Shown here: positions 26,329-34,216 of the stretch, one piece after another
How the letters are laid out: every line of letters starts with the position of its first letter
Position numbering within the stretch: the stretch's first letter is position 1
Assembly (NCBI RefSeq): GCF_050281185.1
Contig: NZ_JBNNWS010000007.1
Coordinates: 211,964 to 275,963, forward strand
DNA: 64,000 nucleotides
Source of the DNA: Heyndrickxia sp050281185
Lineage (GTDB): Bacteria > Bacillota > Bacilli > Bacillales > Bacillaceae_C
Direction: 5' to 3'
Translations under genes and position numbers: made by a program
The notes under the pieces: model-generated
Seen by the model: only the letters and a program-made list of their open reading frames with translations
What the model was told of the DNA's origin: nothing
Databases searched by the model: none

Positions 26329-28443
26329 ATGTCATGGTTACTATGGGTGAACTGGATTGCGTTCCTTTTTGTAACCGTTTACGCGGTCTCATTATTTGTT
26401 TATGTAGTTAAAACCCGAATTCAATATATTAAACTGGGGAAAAAAGTTGAATTTGATAATCGTGTAAAAGAACGCTTGCAAAAGATTTGGGTGAATGTGT
26501 TTGGTCAGAAAAAATTGCTTAAGGATAAGAAGAGCGGTGCGATTCATGTCATGTTCTTCTATGGCTTTATCCTAGTCCAATTCGGAGCAATTGATTTCAT
26601 TTGGAAAGGTCTTGGACCAAATTCTCATTTACCGTTAGGTCCGCTTTATGCTGGATTTACATTCTTCCAAGAAATCGTCACACTTGTCATTTTAGTAGCA
26701 GTTGTTTGGGCGTTTTATCGCCGTTATATTGAGAAATTAGTTCGTTTAAAAAGAGGCTTTAAATCTGGACTTGTTCTTTTATTTATTGGCGGATTAATGG
26801 TATCGGTATTGATCGGAAATGGGATGGGCATTATTTGGCATGGTGAAGAAGTATCATGGACAGAACCGATTGCTTCACTCGTTGCCTTAGCATTTGGCTG
26901 GATTGGAAAAACAGCTTCCATCGTCATTTTTTATATTGCTTGGTGGGTGCATTTAATATTCCTACTCTCATTCCTAGTCTATGTTCCACAATCTAAGCAT
27001 GCCCACTTAATTGCTGGACCTGCGAATGTATACTTAAACCGTCTTGATGGTGCTGGAAAGCTAAGCAAGATCGATTTTGAAGATGAATCACAAGAGTCCT
27101 ATGGTGTTGGAAAAATTGAAGATTTCACCCAGCATCAATTAGTTGACCTATATGCGTGTGTTGAGTGTGGACGTTGTACGAATATGTGTCCTGCAACCGG
27201 TACGGGGAAAATGCTTTCTCCGATGGATTTGATCCTCAAATTAAGAGATCATTTAACGAATCATGGTGCAGCTGTCACATCAAAGCAGCCATGGGTACCA
27301 ACCTTTGCCTTTGCGAATACAAAAGGAAATCAAATTGCATTAGCAAGTGCAGGGCAAGGTGCAGAGGAATCAGCAGCAGCGTTAAGCTACAATCCGAACC
27401 TTATTGGAGAGGTCATTACTGAAGAAGAGATTTGGGCATGTACAACGTGCCGTAACTGTGAAGATCAATGTCCGGTTATGAATGAACATGTCGATAAAAT
27501 TATTGATCTGCGCCGTTATTTAGTTTTAACAGAAGGAAAAATGGATGCAGATGCTCAAAGAGCGATGCAAAACATTGAAAGACAAGGAAATCCATGGGGG
27601 TTAAATCGCAAAGATCGCGAAAAATGGCGTGATGCCCGCGAGGATGTTCATATTCCTACCGTAAAAGAAGTGAAAAAAGCCGGAGAAGAATTCGAATACC
27701 TATTCTGGGTTGGCTCCATGGGCTCCTTCGATAACCGTAGTCAAAAAATCGCACTTTCATTTGCAAAGCTTCTGAATGAAGCAGGTGTAAAATTTGCGAT
27801 TCTAGGAAACAAGGAGAAAAACTCTGGTGATACTCCGCGTCGTTTAGGAAACGAATTTTTATTCCAAGAGTTAGCCGGACAAAATATTGCTGAGTTTGAG
27901 AAAAACGAAGTGAAGAAGATTGTTACGACTGATCCTCATGCCTATAACATCTTTAAGAAGGAGTATCCTGATTTCGGTTTAGAGGCAGAGGTTTACCATC
28001 ATACAGAGCTTCTTTACCAATTAGTGAAAGAAGGCCGACTAAAACCAAAATATGAGGTAAATGAGAAGATTACATTCCATGATTCATGCTATTTAGGTCG
28101 CTATAATGAGGTGTATGACCCACCAAGAGAAATTTTAAAGTCTATTCCTGGTGTGAAGCTGGTAGAAATGCAAAGAAACCGTGAAAAAGGAATGTGCTGT
28201 GGTGCTGGCGGCGGCTTAATGTGGATGGAAGAGGATACTGGACATCGCATTAACGTTTCTCGTACCGAACAGGCATTAGCTGTTAGCCCATCTGTTATTA
28301 GTTCCGGATGTCCATACTGCTTAACGATGTTATCGGATGGAACAAAAGCGAAGGAAGTAGAAGAAACAGTTAAAACTTATGATGTGGCTGAATTACTTGA
28401 AAAAGCTGTTTGTGGTGAACAAGAGCAAACCATTGCATCATAA
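26329..28443 (+). CDS. fadF: FadF-like iron-sulfur oxidoreductase for acyl-CoA dehydrogenation
   Basis: A 704-residue membrane iron-sulfur protein, homologous to B. subtilis FadF (YwjF). The first 230 residues contain five to six helices of the nitrate-reductase gamma-subunit type. Then come two 4Fe-4S clusters, CVECGRCTNMCPATG and CTTCRNCEDQCPVMNEHVD. The C-terminal half has heterodisulfide-reductase CCG-type segments, HDSCYLGRYNEVYDPPRE and GMCCGAGGGLMW. It probably takes electrons from acyl-CoA dehydrogenases (directly or through ETF) to the menaquinone pool. A FadR-like site overlaps its promoter, and thiolase, dehydrogenase and IcmF genes lie downstream. Confidence 0.88.
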   Translation: MSWLLWVNWIAFLFVTVYAVSLFVYVVKTRIQYIKLGKKVEFDNRVKERLQKIWVNVFGQKKLLKDKKSGAIHVMFFYGFILVQFGAIDFIWKGLGPNSHLPLGPLYAGFTFFQEIVTLVILVAVVWAFYRRYIEKLVRLKRGFKSGLVLLFIGGLMVSVLIGNGMGIIWHGEEVSWTEPIASLVALAFGWIGKTASIVIFYIAWWVHLIFLLSFLVYVPQSKHAHLIAGPANVYLNRLDGAGKLSKIDFEDESQESYGVGKIEDFTQHQLVDLYACVECGRCTNMCPATGTGKMLSPMDLILKLRDHLTNHGAAVTSKQPWVPTFAFANTKGNQIALASAGQGAEESAAALSYNPNLIGEVITEEEIWACTTCRNCEDQCPVMNEHVDKIIDLRRYLVLTEGKMDADAQRAMQNIERQGNPWGLNRKDREKWRDAREDVHIPTVKEVKKAGEEFEYLFWVGSMGSFDNRSQKIALSFAKLLNEAGVKFAILGNKEKNSGDTPRRLGNEFLFQELAGQNIAEFEKNEVKKIVTTDPHAYNIFKKEYPDFGLEAEVYHHTELLYQLVKEGRLKPKYEVNEKITFHDSCYLGRYNEVYDPPREILKSIPGVKLVEMQRNREKGMCCGAGGGLMWMEEDTGHRINVSRTEQALAVSPSVISSGCPYCLTMLSDGTKAKEVEETVKTYDVAELLEKAVCGEQEQTIAS

Positions 28444-28456
28444 AAAATCAGCTAAT

Positions 28457-28545
28457 GATCGATATATTAGTGGAATTGACCGATATATTTGAAAACTGGC
28501 CGATATAATAGCAAATTGGCTGATATTATTAAAAACTGACCGATA
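28457..28545. repeat. Array of GACCGATA motifs with a 20-21 bp period (array 2)
   Basis: Five variants of GACCGATA (GATCGATA, GACCGATA, GGCCGATA, GGCTGATA, GACCGATA) begin at 28457, 28478, 28498, 28518 and 28538: spacings 21, 20, 20 and 20 bp. It starts 13 bp after the fadF stop. It is the same motif as at 1291-1381. Confidence 0.8.
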
Positions 28546-28648
28546 AATTGACCTGTAGTAGAAATTGAGCACATAAATAATTGTGAATTTTTAATAAAGT
28601 GTTTCAATTTCTACTATTTTTTCGATAAAATAGTGTTAACGATAATTA

Positions 28649-28677
28649 TTGACTGAACATTTGAATAAAAAAATATT
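28649..28677 (+). promoter_or_regulatory. Possible promoter upstream of the thiolase operon
   Basis: TTGACT (28649-28654), 17 nt, AATATT (28672-28677). The -35 region continues as TTGACTGAAC, repeating the first half of the operator sequence found at 26230 and 28720. Confidence 0.4.
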
Positions 28678-28682
28678 TTATA

Positions 28683-28705
28683 AGGGGCTTTTTAAGTCCC
28701 TTTTC
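28683..28705 (+). terminator. Hairpin upstream of the thiolase gene
   Basis: GGGGCTT pairs with AAGTCCC (one G-U pair) across a 3-nt loop and is followed by TTTTC. It may end the fadF transcript or act in the thiolase leader. Confidence 0.5.
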
Positions 28706-28719
28706 AAAAAGCTGTACGT

Positions 28720-28757
28720 TGAGCGAGCGTTCAGTCAACTTCTTGTAAGCGGTTACT
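28720..28757 (+). promoter_or_regulatory. Operator-like palindrome and cre site before thiolase
   Basis: TGAGCGAGCGTTCA (28720-28733) extends on the minus strand to TTGACTGAACGCTCGCTCA, closely similar to the fadF operator. Directly after it, TGTAAGCGGTTACT (28744-28757) fits the CcpA cre consensus. B. subtilis mmgA is known to be under CcpA control, which supports the second call. Confidence 0.7.
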
Positions 28758-28798
28758 ATATTTAAAGCATCATCTATTTCTTAAAGGAGAGGATTAAG

Positions 28799-29980
28799 AT
28801 GTCAAAGACAGTCATTGTCAGTGGAGCAAGGACACCTTTTGGAAAATTCGGTGGAAAATTAAGTTCACTTACTGCCTCTGAGCTGGGAGGAATAGCCATT
28901 AAAGAGGCATTGAAACGGGCAAATATCTCACCCGGAGATGTAGGGGAAGTCATTTTTGGTTCCGTTCTGCAAGGAGGGCAAGGACAGATACCTTCAAGAC
29001 AGGCTGCTAGATTAGCAGATATACCGTGGGAAGTGAAGACAGAAACGATTAATAAAGTATGTGCTTCTGGAATGAGAAGTGTGACATTAGCGGATCAAAT
29101 CATTCGTGCGGGTGATGAGGATATCATTGTTGCCGGTGGGATGGAATCGATGTCAAATGCTCCTTATATATTACCCAATGCACGCTGGGGCTTAAGAATG
29201 GGTGATGCCGATGTAAAGGATTTAATGACATATGATGGCTTAACATGTTCATTTTCTGGTGTTCCTATGGGTTCTTACGGAAATCATACTGCTCGTGAGT
29301 TCACCATTTCAAGAGAAGAGCAGGATGTTTGGGCATTGAGGAGTCATGAAAGGGCAGTAAAGGCAATCCGAGAAGGAAAGTTTGCAGAAGAAATTGTTCC
29401 AGTGGAAGTGCCGCAAAGAAAAGGAACTCCTCTTATTGTGAAAGATGATGAAGCGCCAAGAAGTGATACATCTATTGAAAAATTAGCGAAATTACCATCC
29501 GCTTTCGATAAGGATGGAACGATAACTGCGGGAAATGCCCCAGGGGTGAACGATGGGGCAGCGGCATTTGTCCTAATGAGTGAAGAAAAAGCAGCAGAAT
29601 TAGAACTCGAACCACTTGCATCTATTGTTGCTCAAACAGCTGTTGCAATTCCAGCTAAAGATTTTCCGCAAACACCTGGTTTAGTGATTAATGAGCTGTT
29701 AAAGAAAACGGGGAAAACATTAGATGAAATTGACTTATTTGAAATCAATGAAGCTTTCGCAGCTGTTGCTCTTGCAAGCGGTAAGATAGCAAATTTAGAC
29801 ACTGAAAAGGTAAATGTCAACGGTGGAGCCATTGCACTTGGTCATCCAATTGGTGCGAGCGGAGCAAGAATAATCTTGACTCTTATTCAAGAGCTAAAAC
29901 GACGTGGCGGCGGAATTGGAATTGCAGCGATTTGTTCAGGCGGAGGTCAAGGCGACGCTATTATGATTGAAGTGAAGTAA
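28799..29980 (+). CDS. mmgA: Acetyl-CoA C-acetyltransferase (thiolase)
   Basis: A 393-residue thiolase. The nucleophile is Cys88 in INKVCASGMRS; the catalytic His lies in GGAIALGHPIGASGAR, and the second Cys in AICSGGGQGDA. It can run in the cleavage direction of fatty or branched acid oxidation, or condense two acetyl-CoA units. AAAGGAGAGG precedes the ATG. It is the first gene of the operon that continues with 3-hydroxybutyryl-CoA dehydrogenase and acyl-CoA dehydrogenases, as in the B. subtilis mmgABC order. Operator-like and cre sites lie directly upstream. Confidence 0.93.
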   Translation: MSKTVIVSGARTPFGKFGGKLSSLTASELGGIAIKEALKRANISPGDVGEVIFGSVLQGGQGQIPSRQAARLADIPWEVKTETINKVCASGMRSVTLADQIIRAGDEDIIVAGGMESMSNAPYILPNARWGLRMGDADVKDLMTYDGLTCSFSGVPMGSYGNHTAREFTISREEQDVWALRSHERAVKAIREGKFAEEIVPVEVPQRKGTPLIVKDDEAPRSDTSIEKLAKLPSAFDKDGTITAGNAPGVNDGAAAFVLMSEEKAAELELEPLASIVAQTAVAIPAKDFPQTPGLVINELLKKTGKTLDEIDLFEINEAFAAVALASGKIANLDTEKVNVNGGAIALGHPIGASGARIILTLIQELKRRGGGIGIAAICSGGGQGDAIMIEVK

Positions 29981-30005
29981 GAAACAACTAGGACTTTAGT
30001 AGTGA

Positions 30006-30097
30006 TTCGTGCATAAAAAGTACTTTTTCGTGCGGATCTCTATCTCATTCGCGCGAATAATCGGTTATTTCGTGTGAATTGGTGTCTGTTTCGTGCA
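30006..30097. repeat. Array of TTCGTGCG motifs with an exact 21-bp period
   Basis: TTCGTGCA, TTCGTGCG, TTCGCGCG, TTCGTGTG and TTCGTGCA begin at 30006, 30027, 30048, 30069 and 30090, each exactly 21 bp apart. It starts 25 bp after the thiolase stop. The frame through it is closed by a TGA in the fourth unit, so it is not coding. The unit differs from the GACCGATA arrays but the period is the same. Confidence 0.85.
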
Positions 30098-30124
30098 GAT
30101 AATTTTTCAGAGGGGGTATTTCAC

Positions 30125-30976
30125 ATGGAAATTCAAACAGTTATGGTCATTGGTGCTGGACAAATGGGTTCAGGAATTGCTCAAGTATGTGCACAAGCAG
30201 GATATAAGGTTTATTTAAATGATTTAAAAGAAGAATTCGTCGAAAAAGGGATGGGAGCTATTTCGAAGAATTTATCACGACAAGTGGATAAGGGAAGAAT
30301 GACTGAAGAAGAAAAAAGCGACATTCTTTCAAATTTTATTTCATCTACTAGTCTACAAGACTCTGAAAAAGTAGATATTGTGATTGAAGCAGCTGTGGAA
30401 AATATGGAAGTAAAGAGCAAAATTTTTAAGGAATTAGATCAATTTGCACCGCCTCATGCTATTTTAGCTTCAAATACATCATCTTTACCAATTACAGAAA
30501 TTGCAGCCGCAACCAATCGACCGGAAAAAGTGATTGGTATGCATTTTATGAATCCTGTCCCAGTAATGAAGCTAGTAGAAATTATTCGTGGACTCGCAAC
30601 TGCAGATGAAGTATATCAAGCAGTAGAAGATATGACTAAGTCATTAAACAAGATTCCGGTAGAAGTCAATGATTTTCCAGGATTTGTTTCAAACCGAGTA
30701 TTGATGCCAATGATTAATGAAGCCGTTTACACCTTATATGAAGGAGTGGCAACAAAAGAAGCGATTGATGAAGTAATGAAGCTTGGGATGAATCATCCAA
30801 TGGGACCTTTAACCTTAGCAGACTTTATTGGTTTAGATACATGCTTGTATATTATGGAAACCTTGCATGAAGGCTTTGGAGACGATAAATATCGCCCTTG
30901 TCCACTTCTTAGAAAATACGTAAAGGCTGGATGGCTTGGTAAAAAATCTGGCAGAGGATTTTATACTTACGAATGA
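30125..30976 (+). CDS. mmgB: 3-hydroxybutyryl-CoA dehydrogenase
   Basis: A 283-residue NAD(P)-dependent 3-hydroxyacyl-CoA dehydrogenase of the short, single-function type. The Rossmann motif VIGAGQMGSGIAQ begins at residue 8. The catalytic His lies in GMHFMNPVPVMKLVEII, and the C-terminal domain carries DFPGFVSNRVLMPMINEA and MGPLTLADFIGLD. ATG 30125 with AGAGGGGG upstream is chosen over the longer frame opening at 30074, which runs through the 21-bp repeats. It interconverts acetoacetyl-CoA and 3-hydroxybutyryl-CoA in the same pathway as its neighbours. Confidence 0.92.
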   Translation: MEIQTVMVIGAGQMGSGIAQVCAQAGYKVYLNDLKEEFVEKGMGAISKNLSRQVDKGRMTEEEKSDILSNFISSTSLQDSEKVDIVIEAAVENMEVKSKIFKELDQFAPPHAILASNTSSLPITEIAAATNRPEKVIGMHFMNPVPVMKLVEIIRGLATADEVYQAVEDMTKSLNKIPVEVNDFPGFVSNRVLMPMINEAVYTLYEGVATKEAIDEVMKLGMNHPMGPLTLADFIGLDTCLYIMETLHEGFGDDKYRPCPLLRKYVKAGWLGKKSGRGFYTYE

Positions 30977-30983
30977 TTTCGGT

Positions 30984-31120
30984 GGCTTTTTTCTAAAACC
31001 GACTGAAAAATCAGCTGTATGGTAAACGTGGAGCGATTTCTTAACGTAGTAAAACTATAGAAAGTGTATACCATACAGGGTTTTATTAGTAACAACAAAA
31101 CCTTTCTTACTAAAACAGTT
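30984..31120. repeat. Family E palindromic repeat, copy E1
   Basis: Inner arms CTGTATGGTA (31015-31024) and TACCATACAG (31069-31078) are perfect, and the centre contains ACGTAGTAAAACTA. It matches E2 at 60237-60371. It lies inside the operon between mmgB and the first acyl-CoA dehydrogenase, so it should form a hairpin in the mRNA. Confidence 0.75.
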
Positions 31121-31150
31121 TGTAAACGACTTGATTAAGGGGAGACAATA

Positions 31151-32281
31151 ATGAATCTACAATTCACCGAAGAGCAGAAAATGATGAGGAAAATGGTTCG
31201 TGACTTTGCAGAAGCAGAAATTGCTCCTTTCATAGATAAGATGGAAGAAGGAGAGTTTCCTAGAGAAATTATTCGCAAAATGGCAGATTTAGGGTTGATG
31301 GGTATAACGATTCCGGAAAAGTATGGCGGTTCAGAAATGGACTTTACCTCATATATCATCGCGATCAATGAGTTATCGAGAGTAAGTGCAACTATTGGTG
31401 TTATTTTATCCGTGCATACATCGGTTGGAACGAACCCAATCCTATATTTCGGTACAGAGGATCAGAAGCAAAAATACATTCCAAAGCTTGCGTCAGGGGA
31501 ATATTTAGGAGCATTTTGTTTAACAGAGCCTAGCGCAGGCTCAGATGCAGGGAATTTGAAATCTAAAGCAGTTAAAAAAGGTGACCATTATGTCCTCAAT
31601 GGCTCAAAAGTGTTTATTACAAATGGCGGGGAAGCAGATACTTATATCGTATTTGCGAAGACGAATCCAGAGGCTGGGAAGGATGGTATTTCGGCATTTA
31701 TCGTCGATAAAAATACACCAGGTCTGGTTATAGGTAAAGATGAACACAAAATGGGGCTACATGGCTCTCGTACAGTACAGCTGACATTTGAAGATATGGC
31801 TGTTCCTACTGAAAATTTACTAGGGGCGGAAGGCGAAGGATTCAAGATTGCGATGGCTAATTTAGATGTAGGCAGAATTGGAATTGCCGCTCAAAGCCTG
31901 GGGATTGCAGAAGCCGCACTTGAAAAATCTATTGCATATGCAAAAGAACGTGTTCAATTTGGAAAACCTATTGCTGCACAACAAGGGGTAGGGTTTAAGA
32001 TCTCTGATATGGCAACCAATGTGGAGGCTGCCAAAATATTAGTTTATCGTTCCGCAAATTTGCGGACATTAGGGCTCCCTTGTAAAACGGAAGCATCGAT
32101 GGCGAAACTATTTGCTTCTCGTACATCAGTAGAAGTAACAACCGAAGCGATTCAAATATTCGGAGGTTATGGATACACAAAAGACTATCCAGTAGAAAGA
32201 TACTTCCGTGACGCCAAAATTACCGAAATCTATGAAGGAACAAGCGAAATACAACGATTAGTCATAAGCAAACAATTATAG
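31151..32281 (+). CDS. Acyl-CoA dehydrogenase 1 (short-chain type)
   Basis: A 376-residue FAD flavoprotein that oxidises short-chain or branched acyl-CoA to the 2-enoyl-CoA and passes electrons to ETF. Signatures are AFCLTEPSAGSDAGN (FAD/substrate loop), KVFITNGG, QIFGGYGYTKDYPVERYFRDAKI and, near the C-terminus, the catalytic Glu in EIYEGTSEIQRL. A site (AGGGGAGA) precedes the ATG. It is about 60% similar in pattern to the next gene, suggesting an old duplication with different substrate ranges. The B. subtilis counterparts are MmgC and AcdA. Confidence 0.92.
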   Translation: MNLQFTEEQKMMRKMVRDFAEAEIAPFIDKMEEGEFPREIIRKMADLGLMGITIPEKYGGSEMDFTSYIIAINELSRVSATIGVILSVHTSVGTNPILYFGTEDQKQKYIPKLASGEYLGAFCLTEPSAGSDAGNLKSKAVKKGDHYVLNGSKVFITNGGEADTYIVFAKTNPEAGKDGISAFIVDKNTPGLVIGKDEHKMGLHGSRTVQLTFEDMAVPTENLLGAEGEGFKIAMANLDVGRIGIAAQSLGIAEAALEKSIAYAKERVQFGKPIAAQQGVGFKISDMATNVEAAKILVYRSANLRTLGLPCKTEASMAKLFASRTSVEVTTEAIQIFGGYGYTKDYPVERYFRDAKITEIYEGTSEIQRLVISKQL

Positions 32282-32324
32282 AACACAAGGTTTCGATGTA
32301 AACAATAGATAGGGGAAGATAAAG

Positions 32325-33464
32325 ATGAATTTTAAGTTATCTGAAGAGCATGAAATGATTCGAAAAATGGTTCGTGATTTTGCGGAAAACGAAGTGGCAC
32401 CAACTGCTGTTGAGCGTGATGAGGAAGAACGCTTCGATCGTGAAATTTTTGATAAAATGGCTGAACTCGGTTTAACCGGGATTCCTTGGCCAGAGGAATA
32501 TGGTGGAATTGGGAGCGACTATTTAGCTTATTGTATTGCTGTTGAGGAGCTCTCAAGGGTTTGTGCTTCTACAGGTGTAACTCTTTCAGCACATACCTCT
32601 CTTGCTGGCTGGCCAATTTATAAATTCGGTTCTGAGGAGCAAAAGCAAAAATATTTGAAGCCTATGGCACAAGGTGAAAAAATTGGCGGCTATGGATTAA
32701 CAGAACCTGGTTCCGGTTCAGATGCGGGCGGAATGAGAACAACTGCTAGATTAGAAGGAGATCATTACGTACTGAATGGTTCAAAAATCTTCATTACAAA
32801 TGGTGGAATCGCTGATATTTATGTTGTATTTGCTTTAACTGACCCGACAAGCAAACATAAAGGAACAAGTGCATTTATTATCGAAAAGGATTTTCCTGGT
32901 TTCTCCGTTGGGAAAAAGGAGAAAAAGCTAGGCATTCGTTCATCACCGACAACGGAAATCATTTTTGAGGAATGTAAAGTTCCAAAAGAAAACTTATTGG
33001 GTCAAGAAGGGGAAGGCTTCAAAATTGCGATGATGACTCTTGATGGAGGACGTAATGGAATCGCAGCGCAAGCAGTTGGTATCGCTCAAGGAGCTCTAGA
33101 TGCATCTGTAGCTTATGCAAAAGAGCGTCATCAGTTTGGTAAACCTATTGCGTCTAATCAAGGGATTTCTTTTAAACTTGCAGACATGGCAACTAGTATT
33201 GAAGCCTCACGTCTTCTAACTTACCAAGCGGCATGGCTGGAGTCGAATGACCTACCATATGGAAAAGAGTCAGCAATGTCGAAGCTTCTAGCCGGAGATA
33301 CAGCTATGAAGGTAACAACAGAAGCGGTTCAAATCTTTGGCGGCTATGGATATACAAAGGATTATCCTGTTGAGAGATATATGCGTGATGCAAAAATTAC
33401 CCAAATCTATGAAGGTACACAAGAAATTCAAAGACTAGTAATCTCGCGAATGCTGACAAAGTAA
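32325..33464 (+). CDS. acdA: Acyl-CoA dehydrogenase 2 (short-chain type)
   Basis: A 379-residue acyl-CoA dehydrogenase, paralogous to the preceding gene. It shows GYGLTEPGSGSDAGG, KIFITNGGIAD, QIFGGYGYTKDYPVERYMRDAKI and the catalytic Glu in QIYEGTQEIQRL. B. subtilis AcdA lies in this chromosomal neighbourhood (ywjF-acdA-rpoE), so I use that symbol. It starts 43 bp after the first dehydrogenase with a GGGGAAG site and so belongs to the same operon. The likely substrates are butyryl-CoA or isobutyryl-CoA given IcmF downstream, which is inference. Confidence 0.9.
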   Translation: MNFKLSEEHEMIRKMVRDFAENEVAPTAVERDEEERFDREIFDKMAELGLTGIPWPEEYGGIGSDYLAYCIAVEELSRVCASTGVTLSAHTSLAGWPIYKFGSEEQKQKYLKPMAQGEKIGGYGLTEPGSGSDAGGMRTTARLEGDHYVLNGSKIFITNGGIADIYVVFALTDPTSKHKGTSAFIIEKDFPGFSVGKKEKKLGIRSSPTTEIIFEECKVPKENLLGQEGEGFKIAMMTLDGGRNGIAAQAVGIAQGALDASVAYAKERHQFGKPIASNQGISFKLADMATSIEASRLLTYQAAWLESNDLPYGKESAMSKLLAGDTAMKVTTEAVQIFGGYGYTKDYPVERYMRDAKITQIYEGTQEIQRLVISRMLTK

Positions 33465-33566
33465 CAACTAATAAGAATAAAAACGGTCAAAGGGGTATTC
33501 GATATAACGAAGAAACAGACAGAGGATCGGGGTTCCTTATATCTGATTGAGAAAGCAGTTGATTTT

Positions 33567-34196
33567 GTGAGTAATAAAAGAGCAGTACATGCATCGGTAA
33601 AGGATGAGCGTCTTGTTAATATGCGAAGGACGCAAATGATTCGAGGAGCGGTAGCCCTTTTTAAACAAAAAGGGTTTCACCGTACAACAACGAGAGAAAT
33701 TGCCCAAGAAGCCGGATTTAGTATTGGTACATTATATGAATACATTCGTACAAAGGAAGATATTTTATATCTCGTCTGTGACAGCATTTATGATCAAGTT
33801 CGAGACCGCTTGCAAGGAATGGATTTAGAAAAGGGGACACTTGAAAGCTTGAAGCTCGGAATTGCCTATTATTTTAACATCATGAACGAAATGCAAGATG
33901 AGGTTTTGGTTATGTATCAGGAAGCAAAATCATTATCCAAAGATGCATTGCCATATGTGTTAAAGAAAGAAATGGAAATGGTAGGCATGTTTGAAACTTT
34001 GATTCGTCGATGTATTCAAAATGGTGAACTGGAAATGGATGATCCACATGTTGATTTATTAGCCCATAATATTTTTGTTCAAGGCCAGATGTGGGGATTT
34101 AGACGTTGGGCACTTCAAAAGAATTATTCGATCGAAGAATATATTGAATTACAAACGAATCTGCTTTTTAAAGGAATCTATGGATTTGAAAAATGA
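33567..34196 (+). CDS. TetR-family regulator of the acyl-CoA operon
   Basis: A 209-residue TetR-type repressor. The N-terminal helix-turn-helix reads TTREIAQEAGFSIGTLYEYIRTKEDILY at about residues 44-71. The C-terminal all-helical domain would bind the inducer, presumably an acyl-CoA. GTG 33567 opens the frame without a strong site; ATG 33621 follows AAGGATGAG and would give a form 18 residues shorter. It lies between the dehydrogenases and IcmF, with its stop 20 bp before the IcmF start, so it probably controls its own operon, possibly through the related palindromes at 26235 and 28720. Confidence 0.85.
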   Translation: MSNKRAVHASVKDERLVNMRRTQMIRGAVALFKQKGFHRTTTREIAQEAGFSIGTLYEYIRTKEDILYLVCDSIYDQVRDRLQGMDLEKGTLESLKLGIAYYFNIMNEMQDEVLVMYQEAKSLSKDALPYVLKKEMEMVGMFETLIRRCIQNGELEMDDPHVDLLAHNIFVQGQMWGFRRWALQKNYSIEEYIELQTNLLFKGIYGFEK

Positions 34197-34216
34197 CGAC
34201 GAACAGGGGGAGAAGA

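Noticed and set aside
30006..30070. Heptapeptide-repeat coding tail of the thiolase gene (21 bp = 7 codons)
   Set aside because: The thiolase stop precedes it, and the frame through the units is closed by TGA in the fourth unit.
30074..30124. Upstream start for the 3-hydroxybutyryl-CoA dehydrogenase
   Set aside because: The extension reads through the last 21-bp repeat units; ATG 30125 has a strong site and gives the normal Rossmann N-terminus.
31124..31140. cre-like sequence TGTAAACGACTTGA before the first acyl-CoA dehydrogenase
   Set aside because: It matches only the left half of the cre consensus; the conserved C in the right half is missing.
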